Of a stretch of 64,000 bases of DNA, positions 45,337 to 54,884 are shown in pieces. The first letter of the stretch is position 1. Every line of letters starts with the position of its first letter. The position numbers were made by a program, and so were the translations under genes. The stretch comes from Cupriavidus taiwanensis. GTDB lineage: Bacteria > Pseudomonadota > Gammaproteobacteria > Burkholderiales > Burkholderiaceae. The notes under the pieces are model-generated. The model did not search any database and had not been told where the DNA came from. It saw nothing but the letters and a program-made list of their open reading frames with translations. The stretch is taken from assembly GCF_900250115.1 (NCBI RefSeq), contig NZ_LT984804.1, forward strand, positions 310,001 through 374,000, given 5' to 3'.

Positions 45337-47196
45337 ATGCCCACTTACCGTTCCAAAACCTCCACCGCCGGCCGCAACATGGCGGGGGCGCGCTCGCTGT
45401 GGCGCGCCACCGGCATGAAAGACGAAGACTTCTCCAAGCCCATCATTGCCGTGGTCAATTCCTTCACGCAGTTCGTGCCGGGGCACGTGCACCTGAAGGA
45501 CCTGGGCCAGCTGGTCGCGCGCGAGATCGAGGCCGCGGGTGGCGTCGCCAAGGAGTTCAACACCATCGCGGTCGACGACGGCATCGCCATGGGCCATGAC
45601 GGCATGCTGTACTCGCTGCCCAGCCGCGACATCATCGCCGACTCGGTCGAATACATGGTCAACGCGCACTGCGCCGATGCCATGGTGTGCATCTCCAACT
45701 GCGACAAGATCACGCCGGGCATGCTGATGGCCGCGATGCGGCTGAACATCCCGGTGATCTTCGTTTCGGGCGGGCCGATGGAAGCCGGCAAGACGCGCCT
45801 GGCCAACCCCGTCACCAAGGCCATGGAGTTCAAGAAGCTGGACCTGGTCGATGCCATGGTGATCGCCGCCGACAGCGCGTATTCCGACGCCGACGTGGCC
45901 GAGGTGGAGCGTTCCGCCTGCCCGACCTGCGGCTCGTGCTCGGGCATGTTCACCGCCAATTCCATGAACTGCCTGACCGAGGCGCTGGGTCTGTCCCTGC
46001 CCGGCAACGGCACCGTGGTGGCCACGCACGCGGACCGCGAGCAGCTGTTCAAGCGCGCCGGGTGCCGCATCGTCGAACTGGCGCGCCAGTACTACGAACA
46101 GGAAGACGCGCGCGTGCTGCCGCGCGCGGTGGGCTTCAAGGCGTTCGAGAACGCCATGACGCTGGACATCGCCATGGGCGGCTCGACCAACACCATCCTG
46201 CACCTGCTGGCGATCGCGCGCGAGGCGGAAATCGACTTCGACATGACCGACATCGACCGCCTGTCGCGCGTCGTGCCGCAGCTGTGCAAGGTCGCGCCCA
46301 ACACCAACAAGTACCACATCGAGGATGTGCACCGCGCCGGCGGCATCATGGCCATCCTGGGCGAGCTGGAGCGCGCCGGCAAGCTGCACACCGACGTGCC
46401 GACGGTACATGCCCCCACGCTGAAGGACGCACTGGCGCAGTGGGACATCGCCCGCACCCAGGATGAGGCGGTCAGGCAGTTCTACCTGGCCGGCCCGGCC
46501 GGCATTCCCACCCAGGTGGCGTTCAGCCAGAACACGCGCTGGCCCAGCCTGGACCTGGACCGCGCCGAAGGCTGCATCCGCTCCTACGAGCACGCCTTTT
46601 CCAAAGAAGGCGGCCTGGCGGTGCTGACCGGCAACATCGCACTCGACGGCTGCGTGGTGAAGACCGCCGGCGTCGACGAGAGCATCCTGGTGTTCGAGGG
46701 CACCGCCCACGTCACCGAATCTCAGGACGAAGCGGTCGAGAACATCCTCAACGACAAGGTCAAGGCCGGCGACGTGGTGATCGTGCGCTACGAAGGCCCG
46801 AAGGGCGGCCCCGGCATGCAGGAAATGCTCTACCCCACCAGCTACATCAAGTCCAAGGGCCTGGGCAAGGCCTGCGCGCTGCTGACCGACGGCCGCTTCT
46901 CCGGCGGCACCTCGGGCCTGTCGATCGGCCACTGCTCGCCCGAAGCCGCAGCCGGCGGCGCCATCGGCCTGGTGCAAGACGGCGACAAGATCCGTATCGA
47001 CATCCCCAACCGCACCATCAACGTGCTGGTGTCCGACGAAGAGCTGGCACGCCGCCGCGAGGCGCAGAACGCCAAGGGCTGGAAGCCCGCCAAGCCGCGC
47101 CCGCGCAAGGTGTCCGCGGCGCTGAAGGCCTACGCCAAGCTGGTGATGTCGGCCGACAAGGGCGCGGTGCGCGATTTGTCGCTGCTGGACGACTGA
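45337..47196 (+). CDS. ilvD: Dihydroxy-acid dehydratase
   Basis: The 619-residue enzyme dehydrates 2,3-dihydroxy acids in valine, leucine and isoleucine synthesis. The Fe-S cluster cysteines are in [13 protein letters not shown] and [19 protein letters not shown]; the C-terminal part has [20 protein letters not shown]. Full length compared with E. coli IlvD (616). This is the housekeeping gene on the left edge of the type VI module, and it ends with the best terminator of the window. Confidence 0.98.
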   Translation: MPTYRSKTSTAGRNMAGARSLWRATGMKDEDFSKPIIAVVNSFTQFVPGHVHLKDLGQLVAREIEAAGGVAKEFNTIAVDDGIAMGHDGMLYSLPSRDIIADSVEYMVNAHCADAMVCISNCDKITPGMLMAAMRLNIPVIFVSGGPMEAGKTRLANPVTKAMEFKKLDLVDAMVIAADSAYSDADVAEVERSACPTCGSCSGMFTANSMNCLTEALGLSLPGNGTVVATHADREQLFKRAGCRIVELARQYYEQEDARVLPRAVGFKAFENAMTLDIAMGGSTNTILHLLAIAREAEIDFDMTDIDRLSRVVPQLCKVAPNTNKYHIEDVHRAGGIMAILGELERAGKLHTDVPTVHAPTLKDALAQWDIARTQDEAVRQFYLAGPAGIPTQVAFSQNTRWPSLDLDRAEGCIRSYEHAFSKEGGLAVLTGNIALDGCVVKTAGVDESILVFEGTAHVTESQDEAVENILNDKVKAGDVVIVRYEGPKGGPGMQEMLYPTSYIKSKGLGKACALLTDGRFSGGTSGLSIGHCSPEAAAGGAIGLVQDGDKIRIDIPNRTINVLVSDEELARRREAQNAKGWKPAKPRPRKVSAALKAYAKLVMSADKGAVRDLSLLDD

Positions 47197-47230
47197 TGCG
47201 ACGATGGGCCGCGCGCCCATGAAGCTGCCA

Positions 47231-47258
47231 AAGCCGCTCTTCGGAGCGGCTTTTTTTT
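47231..47258 (+). terminator. Rho-independent terminator after ilvD
   Basis: AAGCCGCTC-TTCG-GAGCGGCTT forms a 9-bp stem with a TTCG loop, followed by eight T. It lies 35 bp after the ilvD stop and isolates ilvD from the vgrG gene. Confidence 0.95.
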
Positions 47259-47295
47259 CGTTAAGCGAACCCGGCAGATGCCCCATGACGGTTTC

Positions 47296-47310
47296 TTTTA
47301 TCTGATAAAA
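47296..47310. promoter_or_regulatory. Palindrome TTTTATC-T-GATAAAA in an AT-rich leader of vgrG
   Basis: A perfect 7-bp dyad around one T lies in an AT-rich strip (about 47288-47345), which is sharply different from the GC-rich surroundings. It is about 108 bp before vgrG and may hold its promoter or a silencer-binding site. Confidence 0.4.
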
Positions 47311-47417
47311 ATAGCTATAAATATCATTTAATACATTTCTGATGGACTTCCGTACCCTTTCAGGGCAGATTCGCACATTCGCCCATCAGTGATTGCGCTG
47401 CCCTGGTTGTACTGGAA

Positions 47418-50303
47418 ATGGACCTTGCCACGCTCTATCAGCATCTCTTTTCATCGCATCATCGCCTGTACAGGCTGGACGGCGGCTCGCCGGTCGAGGA
47501 ACTTGCCGTCGAAGCCTGGATCGGCCGCGAAGCCATTTCTGCGGTGTTCGAATGGCGCATCGTGGCGGTCAGCGCCAATGCCGATATCGCGCTGGACAGC
47601 CTGCTCGGTCAGCGCGTCACGCTGATCATCACGCTTGCCGGCGGCGGTCAGTCGCGGCGCACCGGCCTGATCCGGCAGGCCGAGAAGCTTAGCGCTGACG
47701 GCAGCCTGGCGCGCTACCGGCTGACCGTGGTCCCGTGGCTGTGGCTGACCACGCAGCAGCGCCACAGCCAGGTGTTCCAGAACCGCAAGCTCGACGGCAT
47801 CATCAACGCCGTTCTGCAGGACTACGCGCCGTACGCGCAATGGCGTTACGCCGCCGGCGCCGAATCCCGCATCGCCGCGTTCGGCGAACGCGCCCACCTG
47901 GCGCAATTCCGCGAGACCGACTACCAGTTCCTGTCACGCCTGCTGGCCGAAGCCGGGATGGGCTACACCGTGATGGAAGACGAGGAAGCGCCTTTCGGCC
48001 ACGCCGTGGTGATCTTTGCCGACAGTGCGCAACTGCCTGAGGACCCCGAGTCAGCCGCTGGCGGCGGCATCCGCTACCACCGCGCGCATAGCCAGGAATC
48101 GGCCGACGCGATCCAGCAGTTGATCTGTGAAACCCGTGCCGCTGTCGGCGGCGTCGCAGTGGGCGCCTGGGATCCCGAGGGCAAGCGCACCGTCCGTGGC
48201 CACGCGCCGGCACGCTTCGACGTATTTTCAGGCCGGGCAGCCAGCCCCCATCCGTACTTGTCCGTCAGCCTGTCGCTGGCGCCGGACACGGCCAGCGCGC
48301 AGCGGGTCGCCGAGCAGGTGATGGAAGCCATCGAAGCCCGCGCGCTGGTGTTCACCGGCAGCGCCTCCGCGCGCACGCTGCGCAGCGGCACACGACTGAC
48401 CGTCACCGGCTGCCCGCACCTGCCGCCGCTGGACGACGATGCAGCCGGCTACCCGCTGCTGCTCGATGCGGTGGAGCACTGCGGCATCAACAACCTCGCC
48501 GTGGAGACGCGCGCCGCGCTCGCCGACCGGATCGGCCCCCTGGAAGCGGCATTGCGCTTCGACACGCCACCGCCGGCGCCGGATGTTGCGGCGACTACGA
48601 CTGGTCTGATGCGCAGCTTCGTCGACGACGCGGCCGAGCGGCTGGCGCCGACCGTAGCCCTGCTGGCGGCAGCACGGGAACACGGCCATGCGGCGCTCTT
48701 CCGTGCCTTCGAAGCGCGTCGGCCGTGGCGCGCCGCCGTGCTGGAGGGCGATTGCCCGCGCCTGTACAGCCGTGCTACCCCGCTGGGCGTGCATACCGCA
48801 ATCGTGGTCGGCCCGGAGGGACAGAGCGAGGCCGAGGGCAATGCCGAACACCACGCCAGCCCGCGCGGGCAGATCCGCGTGCGCTTCCCGTGGCAGCGCG
48901 GCGCGCGCGCCGACGATCGGAGCAGCCGCTGGCTGCGCGTGGCACAGCGCCAGGCGGGGGCCGGCATGGGCTGGCAATGGCTGCCGCGCATCGGCCAGGA
49001 GGTGCTGGTCAAGTTTGCCGACAACGATATCGACCAGCCGTTCGTGATCGGCGCGCTGTACAACGGCCAGGGCGAAGCCGGCATCGCGCCCACGCCGGGC
49101 GGCAAGTCAATGGCCGCCACCACGTTCTCCCAGCCGTATGACGCCAGCGGCCTCTATGCGATGAGCTCCGACAGCCAGCCGAGCGCACAAGGCAACCTTG
49201 CCGGCGGCAACAGCCCGGCGTGGCACGGCATGGGTGCCGATCCGGATGGGCACCGCAACGACGCCGCGCTGACCGGGTTCAAGAGCCAGGAGCATGGCGG
49301 CAAGGGCTACAACCAGCTGGTGTTCGACGACACCGATGAGCAGCTGCGCACGCAAGTGGCCACCACCGAACAAGCCACCCAGCTCAATCTGGGCCACGTG
49401 ATCCACCAGCAGGCCAATCGCCGTGGCAGCTTCCGGGGGCAGGGGTTCGAGCTGCGCACCGACGGCCACGTCGCGGTACGCGGCCAGGCCGGGCTACTGC
49501 TTACGACCTATCGCGATGCCGTCACGGGCCGCGTGCTGCCGACCGGCGACAACGCCGCCGGCATCGCACTGTTGCGGCAGGCCGGTGATCTGGTCAGGAC
49601 GCTGAGCGATGGCGCGACCACCCATCAAAGCCAGGCGCTGTCGACAGGCAAGGACGATGAGTCACCGTTGGCGAAACACGCCAGGGCCGCAGCCGGCATG
49701 GTCGATGGGCAATCGCTAGAAGCGGCCCAGGGTGATGCCGCCGACGGCAATACCAGCACACCAGGCAAGGTGCCGCACCAAGCGGAGCCGATGGTCCACC
49801 TCAACGGCAGGGCTGGCGTGGCCGTGGTGGCGGGACAGGACCTGCAGATCGCCAGCGGCGAGAGCGTCGTGCTGGCCAGCGGGCAGGACAACAATGTCGC
49901 CGTCGCGGGGCAGGGTCGCATTCATGCGGGACAGGCGATCGGCATTGCGGCCGGGCTGTCCGCTCCCGGCGAGGGCAACGTCGGCCTGCAATTGACGGCG
50001 GGGCAGGATGATATCGATATCCAGGCGCAGCATGATCTTCTAAAGCTGGCGGCGCGGGACGACCTGACCATCGTGTCCACCAATATGAATGTGGATTTTG
50101 CTGCGGCCAAGCGCATTCGTATTGCGACGGCTGCTGGGGCTGCCATCACGATTGAGGGTGGCAACATTACCTTTGAATGTCCAGGGCCGATTACCTATAA
50201 GGCCGCGCAGAGGAAGTTCGAGCCAGGCGTCCGCCACGACTATCCGCTGCCAATGGCACCAGCGACTCCATGGGAAATACCCGGTTCCTTCCCATACTCC
50301 TGA
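47418..50303 (+). CDS. vgrG: Type VI secretion spike protein VgrG
   Basis: The 961-residue trimeric spike protein of a T6SS. The gp27-like base covers about residues 1-440; the gp5-type OB segment is near 454-555 (HASPRGQIRVRFPWQRGA, GWQWLPRIGQEVLVKFADND, QPFVIGALYNGQGEAG). GGKGYNQLVFDDTDEQLRTQ starts the needle region near residue 628, and from about 794 on a DUF2345-like beta-repeat end follows. The tail after residue 900 (YKAAQRKFEPGVRHDYPLPM) is where the adjacent effector may dock. No other T6SS structural gene is in the window, so it is an orphan cargo locus. Effector starts 13 bp after its stop. Confidence 0.96.
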   Translation: MDLATLYQHLFSSHHRLYRLDGGSPVEELAVEAWIGREAISAVFEWRIVAVSANADIALDSLLGQRVTLIITLAGGGQSRRTGLIRQAEKLSADGSLARYRLTVVPWLWLTTQQRHSQVFQNRKLDGIINAVLQDYAPYAQWRYAAGAESRIAAFGERAHLAQFRETDYQFLSRLLAEAGMGYTVMEDEEAPFGHAVVIFADSAQLPEDPESAAGGGIRYHRAHSQESADAIQQLICETRAAVGGVAVGAWDPEGKRTVRGHAPARFDVFSGRAASPHPYLSVSLSLAPDTASAQRVAEQVMEAIEARALVFTGSASARTLRSGTRLTVTGCPHLPPLDDDAAGYPLLLDAVEHCGINNLAVETRAALADRIGPLEAALRFDTPPPAPDVAATTTGLMRSFVDDAAERLAPTVALLAAAREHGHAALFRAFEARRPWRAAVLEGDCPRLYSRATPLGVHTAIVVGPEGQSEAEGNAEHHASPRGQIRVRFPWQRGARADDRSSRWLRVAQRQAGAGMGWQWLPRIGQEVLVKFADNDIDQPFVIGALYNGQGEAGIAPTPGGKSMAATTFSQPYDASGLYAMSSDSQPSAQGNLAGGNSPAWHGMGADPDGHRNDAALTGFKSQEHGGKGYNQLVFDDTDEQLRTQVATTEQATQLNLGHVIHQQANRRGSFRGQGFELRTDGHVAVRGQAGLLLTTYRDAVTGRVLPTGDNAAGIALLRQAGDLVRTLSDGATTHQSQALSTGKDDESPLAKHARAAAGMVDGQSLEAAQGDAADGNTSTPGKVPHQAEPMVHLNGRAGVAVVAGQDLQIASGESVVLASGQDNNVAVAGQGRIHAGQAIGIAAGLSAPGEGNVGLQLTAGQDDIDIQAQHDLLKLAARDDLTIVSTNMNVDFAAAKRIRIATAAGAAITIEGGNITFECPGPITYKAAQRKFEPGVRHDYPLPMAPATPWEIPGSFPYS

Positions 50304-50316
50304 GCCGGATCGCGCC

Positions 50317-52569
50317 ATGATCATCAGCTATCCCATTCTTACAATGCCGCCGGCAGGCAACGCCATGGAGGAGTCCGAGGACGCCTGGCTGGCGCGGCTG
50401 CTGGCGCAATCGGACGACCCGAAGGGCGCGTATCCGACCCGCATGGTCGGCAACACGTACTGTTGGCACGGCGGTCTGCATGTCGGTGCCAATGCGGCCA
50501 CGCCGGTTCGCGCTATCGCAGATGGCACCATCGTGGCCTACCGGCTGGCACCCAATACCGAAAATTATGAAGGGCAGCCCTATGACACCAGTTTCGTGCT
50601 GCTGCGCCATCAGACCGAAACCGGCGCCGCCACGCCAGTGGTGTTCTATTCGCTGTACATGAACCTGGCCGCCGCCGAGCATTTGCACGGTCGTACCGAC
50701 ACGCTACCGGCGTGCTACCGAACCCGTACCAGCCGGGACGCGCGCGTGCCGGACGATCCCGAGAAAGCCAAGGTCTACCGGCGCGACATACTGGGCTATC
50801 CGGGAAGCCAGCACCAGGCCGGGCGCAGTGGCTTCCACTTCGAGATATTCTGTCCCGACGAGGCACTGGCCGACTTTTTCCGCGACAGCAGCCGCATCAC
50901 GGACAAGGGCAGCGCCGACATCTACGGCGACGTTCACTTCGTTATCCCGGAAGGCAAGTCATTTGTAGCGGCGCATCCGCGCTTGCCCAAGGACAATGGG
51001 GTATGGCGGACGGCGGACAAGGATGACAACCCGATGTTTCCGGCTGGCACAGCGGGGAGCAATGCCGGGCAATCGCTCTATGTCAGCGTCCGACTCGACA
51101 AGGACAAGCGCATCACCACCACACGCGTACGCACCGAGCATGGCGCGTACCGCGAAATCGGCCGGCTCGTGCAGCCGGGTTATGCCTATGCAATGCGGGC
51201 TCTTGCGGAGGCGCTGTATCCGGACAACCCAAGCGCCGGCCTGGAGTGGCTTACCTTCGGGCGTGTGCTGAGCGAAGAGCGCAGCCGCCACACCGACAAT
51301 TGGCAACTGGTGCCCTATGCGCCCGGCTCGGCGGGCTATATCGACCTGTCGCAGGCCGGTATCGTCCGGTTGTCTGACGCGGACTTCCCGTATTGGCTGG
51401 GCTGGAAGAAGGTTGAAGAAGGCGCGATGATGAGTCCGGCCGATGCCATCGTAGATGATTCGGCGACGCTTCAGTTGCTGAGCGACACTAGCGACGCGGG
51501 CAAGGCGGCGCTGCGTCATCTGGTGGTCAATCATCCGACTGAATGGGATGTCTCCGACTTGGACGCACGCTTTGCGCGCCTGCGCAAACCGGGCATGCCG
51601 CTGGTGTCGGAGGACAGCTGGCAGCGGTTCAAGGAGCAGGCGCAGAAACTTGCATTCTGGCAGCACACTGGATTGCCCCGTGCGGTATGGCACTTCCACC
51701 CGCTGCAGTTCATCCATCATATGCGTCGGGCGCTGTGGCTTAGTGTCGATGAACTCAGGCAGGCTGTTCCGGCGAGGATGTTGCGGGGCATTGGGGCGGG
51801 GGTTCCGGCCAAGATAGTTTATGAAGCAGCACAGAATTCGGCCGGGAAGTTGATCGCATCCCACTACAAGCAGTTCAACACCATGTGGCGAAAATATGGA
51901 GTGACTACGCGACCGCGCCTTGCCGCGTTCTTAGGGAACTCGGTACAAGAAACGATCTGGCTCAGTACTTTGGTAGAGGTCGGTGGAGGGAACAATTGGT
52001 ATGCGCCATGGTATGGGCGGGGAGCTTTGCAGCTTACTCATCCAGGGAATTACATCGAGTACTGGAAGTTTCGGGGGCGTAACATCGATGCCTCGCTCAG
52101 CACGCTGCTTGCCACTGCTCATGAAAAGGCAAGCAAGCTACGCAGCAACGTGCCGCTTCGCGCTGTGGAGGCTCGCATACCAGATGCTGTGGCAAGGTGG
52201 CGCGGTGAGATAGTGGACAAGCATTATGAGGCCGCGGACAGCGCTGGCTACTATTGGTTATTGAACCGGGCTAACGAAGAGGCCGACGAATACACCCCCA
52301 ACAAGCGACGGACCTTCAACATTCATTTCAGCAGCCGGCTAAAGAAACAAGAGCCGTATGTGTTCTACGAAAATGTGTCGTTCCGGCGCGTGGCTTGCAC
52401 CGTTAACCTGCCGGATCATTTGGGACGGGATAATCCCGCGTTGAACGGCCTTGTGGATAGGTATCACGCCTACGCCTATGCGCAAGTATTGCTGTTCGAG
52501 CATCCGACCTTTCCCGATGGAGCTGGCATGGAGCAAATCAAACCGGAGGACTATGGATGGAAAAAGTAA
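50317..52569 (+). CDS. T6SS effector candidate: degenerate M23-like plus GH19-like domains
   Basis: This 750-residue protein has two peptidoglycan-related parts. Residues about 45-180 resemble an M23 peptidase (YCWHGGLHVGANAATPVRAI, SGFHFEIF), but active-site positions differ: H51 is kept, the usual Asp is H55, H174 is kept, the first His of HxH is G172, and the His of the YaHL segment is N116. Residues about 515-640 resemble GH19 lysozyme/chitinase: LAAFLGNSVQET with E545 as likely acid, and WYGRGALQLTHPGNY. No signal peptide; delivery with VgrG is expected. Start at the ATG 13 bp after vgrG. The middle is unassigned. GC content falls towards the 3' end. Confidence 0.85.
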   Translation: MIISYPILTMPPAGNAMEESEDAWLARLLAQSDDPKGAYPTRMVGNTYCWHGGLHVGANAATPVRAIADGTIVAYRLAPNTENYEGQPYDTSFVLLRHQTETGAATPVVFYSLYMNLAAAEHLHGRTDTLPACYRTRTSRDARVPDDPEKAKVYRRDILGYPGSQHQAGRSGFHFEIFCPDEALADFFRDSSRITDKGSADIYGDVHFVIPEGKSFVAAHPRLPKDNGVWRTADKDDNPMFPAGTAGSNAGQSLYVSVRLDKDKRITTTRVRTEHGAYREIGRLVQPGYAYAMRALAEALYPDNPSAGLEWLTFGRVLSEERSRHTDNWQLVPYAPGSAGYIDLSQAGIVRLSDADFPYWLGWKKVEEGAMMSPADAIVDDSATLQLLSDTSDAGKAALRHLVVNHPTEWDVSDLDARFARLRKPGMPLVSEDSWQRFKEQAQKLAFWQHTGLPRAVWHFHPLQFIHHMRRALWLSVDELRQAVPARMLRGIGAGVPAKIVYEAAQNSAGKLIASHYKQFNTMWRKYGVTTRPRLAAFLGNSVQETIWLSTLVEVGGGNNWYAPWYGRGALQLTHPGNYIEYWKFRGRNIDASLSTLLATAHEKASKLRSNVPLRAVEARIPDAVARWRGEIVDKHYEAADSAGYYWLLNRANEEADEYTPNKRRTFNIHFSSRLKKQEPYVFYENVSFRRVACTVNLPDHLGRDNPALNGLVDRYHAYAYAQVLLFEHPTFPDGAGMEQIKPEDYGWKK

Positions 52570-53228
52570 AGCTGCAAGGCCGTCTAGCGTTGGCTAGACG
52601 TTGGGCGGCTATTGCCTTGCTGCCTGCTGCATTGAATGCCCGGGCTGGCTTGGATAGTGATGCGGCTCTGCCAAATGGCATGCAGCGCTACGTAATCCCA
52701 ATGAGCGATTGCGCGGTCGAATTTGTAGCGAAAGCTGGTGGCTATGCTGACCTAGCCGAGCCCAGTCCTTCTCTATTCGGCTATTTCCGTCACAACAACC
52801 ACTATCCGAAGGATCGCTATGATCGCGCCCTGCATTTCTCGATCAGCTGTCATGCCGGAGCCGCTAAAGAGATATGTCCGAAACTAATGAAAGCATACCG
52901 CGGCGTTGATAAGGCCCATGCAAGGGATATTCAATTCAGACAACTTGGAGAACTGAACCCACGCTACTACAGCGAGGCGTACATAGAGACATGGAGCGCA
53001 ATTGCGCCGCCACGTCCTCGGACATTGGCCTTCTGCATGGGTGATGAGCATCGCGCGGTTATGAGTGAAAACGGCGACGTGCTATTAGGCTACGACCCGC
53101 GCGAGATCACCGAAACGCGCGGCAAGCCGGTCTTGAAACGATCGGAGCACGCACTGCCCGATGTGCTCGCCATCATCCGGTCGATGCGGTTCGTACCTGA
53201 TCCAACACCGAAGCAAGACAATCGGTAG
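52557..53228 (+). CDS. Putative periplasmic immunity protein
   Basis: The 223-residue product begins with a Sec-type leader (RRWAAIALLPAALNARAG) and so should act in the periplasm, where a peptidoglycan-hydrolysing effector works. The gene overlaps the effector's 3' end by 13 bp. I recognise no family. Visible features are MQRYVIPMSDCAVEFVAKAG near residue 42, four Cys and many aromatic residues. It has clearly lower GC than the neighbours. Immunity is inferred from place, leader and overlap, not from similarity. A truncated copy follows. Confidence 0.75.
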   Translation: MEKVKLQGRLALARRWAAIALLPAALNARAGLDSDAALPNGMQRYVIPMSDCAVEFVAKAGGYADLAEPSPSLFGYFRHNNHYPKDRYDRALHFSISCHAGAAKEICPKLMKAYRGVDKAHARDIQFRQLGELNPRYYSEAYIETWSAIAPPRPRTLAFCMGDEHRAVMSENGDVLLGYDPREITETRGKPVLKRSEHALPDVLAIIRSMRFVPDPTPKQDNR

Positions 53229-53278
53229 GCCTGGGGATGCATGCGATAGCTCCAAAGGTTCGCCGTGCATTGACGTGA

Positions 53279-53417
53279 CGATGGATAGCGTTTGGCTTCC
53301 TTGCTATCAGTCTGACCGCACGAGTCACGGCTCAAGACCATGATGCTTCTGTCCCGAAACGAATGCAGCGCTACGTGATTCCAATCAATGGTTGCGCGTT
53401 GGCGTTCGTGGGTAAGG
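53279..53417 (+). pseudogene. Truncated second copy of the immunity gene
   Basis: The frame just after a stop at 53276-53278 reads RWIAFGFLAISLTARVTAQD, then MQRYVIPINGCALAFVGKG, which aligns with the leader and first mature segment of the gene before it (MQRYVIPMSDCAVEFVAKAG). There is no start codon in a good place at the 5' side, and similarity ends at about 53417, where Bug-type sequence begins in another frame. About three quarters of the gene is missing. Confidence 0.75.
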
Positions 53418-54275
53418 GCCAGCGGCACCACCGATATCCTGGCGCGCGTGGTCGGCGCCCGGCTCGGCGAGGTGCTCGGACAGAGTGTCGTGGTGGAGAA
53501 CCGTCCGGGGGCGGGCGGCAACCTCGGCGCCGAAGCGGTGGCGCGCGCCGCGCCCGATGGCTATACCCTGCTGATGGGCACGCTTGGCACGCAGGTGACC
53601 AACGCCTACCTGTACGCGCGCATGCCCTATGACGCGGCGAAGGACTTCGCGCCGGTGACGCTGGTGGCCAACTCGCCCAATGTGCTGCTGACCAATGCGT
53701 CGCAGCCGGTGCGATCGGTGGCGGACGTGATCGCGCTGGCGAAGAGGGCGCCCGGGCGCATCAACTACGCGTCGACCAGCACCGGCGGCTCGCCGCACCT
53801 GTCGGGCGAGCTGCTGGTCAGCATGGCCGGCGTCAGGATGCAGCATGTACCGTACAAGGGCGCGGCGCCCGCGATGACGGACTTGCTGGCCGGGCAGGTC
53901 GAGCTGATGTTCGACAACCTGCCTTCGGCGCTGGCACAGATCCGTGCGGGCAAGGTCAGGGCCCTCGCCGTGACAAGCCCGCAACGCTCGCCCGTCTTGC
54001 CCGACGTGCCGACGGTGCAGGAATCCGGCCTGCCCGGCTACGTGGTGAATTCCTGGTTTGGCCTGCTCGCGCCGGCCGGCACCCCACCGCAGATCGTCGC
54101 GCGGCTGCAGCAGGCGGCGGCCGGCGTGCTGGCCGAGCCGGCGGTGCGGCAGCGCATCGAGCAGCTCGGCGCGATGCCGGGCGGCGACACCCCGGCCGTG
54201 TTCGCGGCGATCCTCCGCGCGGACCACGAGAAATGGTCGCGCGTGATCCGCCAGGCGGGCATCCAGCCGCAGTAA
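53418..54275 (+). pseudogene. 5'-truncated Bug/TTT receptor gene
   Basis: The 285 remaining codons start at ASGTTDILARVVGARLGEVL, the middle of the first pocket loop; the signal peptide and first strand (about 40-45 residues) are absent. The rest is intact: VVENRPGAGGNLGAEAVARA, MQHVPYKGAAPAMTDLLAGQ and the normal C-terminus. An ATG at 53388 is in frame but it lies in the immunity remnant, so any product would have no export signal. The original 5' end is not found on the far side of the type VI module. Otherwise undecayed, so the loss is probably recent. Confidence 0.8.
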
Positions 54276-54298
54276 GGCGACACTCCCACTTCCTGACA

Positions 54299-54875
54299 AT
54301 GTCCATGACCAAGACCACGCTGCGCGTCGGCTCCGGCTCCGGCTGGTGGGGCGACCGCGTCGAACCGGCCGCGCTCAGCGCGCGCCTGGGCCGGCTCGAC
54401 TACCTGTGCTTCGAAACCATGGCCGAGGCAACGGTCTCGGCGGCGCAAGTGCGCAGGCGGCGCGACCCCGCATTCGCCGGCTACGATACCTACCTTGACG
54501 AGCGCATGCGCGCGGTCTTGCCGCATTGCCTGGCCAATGGCACGCGCATCATCAGCAACCAGGGCTGGATCCATCCGCTCGGCGCGGCCCGCCGCATCGC
54601 GCAGATCTGCGAGGAACTGGGGCAATGCCATCCATGGCGCCGCGTCGCCGGTGCCGCCATGCGAGCCGAACGAGATTGCCGTGCGCGTCGCTGCGCGCAC
54701 CCGCACGCGCGAAGAGGCCGCCAAGGTCGGCCGCGAGATCGACAGCATGGCGGTGTGCGGGCTGGCGTCGACCGGCAAGCGCGTGCCGCACCAGGACCGC
54801 ACCCGCGAGATCATCGGCGTGTGGTCGGCACTGGTGCCGCGCGCGCAGGTCGAGTCCCGCATTCACTTTCTCTGA
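54299..54875 (+). pseudogene. AtuA-family (DUF1446) gene with internal deletion and frameshift
   Basis: The first part from ATG at 54299 is the AtuA-type N-terminus: LRVGSGSGWWGDRVEPAALS, DYLCFETMAEATVSAAQVRR and TRIISNQGWIHPLGAARRIA. At about 54629 the sequence jumps, in another frame, to the C-terminal segment IHGAASPVPPCEPNEIAVRV, then TRTREEAAKVGREIDSM and KRVPHQDRTREIIGVWSALV, ending at 54875. Intact members have roughly 450 residues; about 250 codons are gone. The family functions in acyclic terpene and related acyl-CoA catabolism. The small partner gene that follows is intact. Confidence 0.78.
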
Positions 54876-54884
54876 GGGCCAGCC

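Noticed and set aside
45289..47376. A 695-codon minus-strand frame
   Set aside because: It is antisense to ilvD, a housekeeping gene with full motifs.
47281..53417. Prophage or transposon carrying the T6SS module
   Set aside because: No integrase, transposase, tRNA or attachment repeats were seen at the edges.
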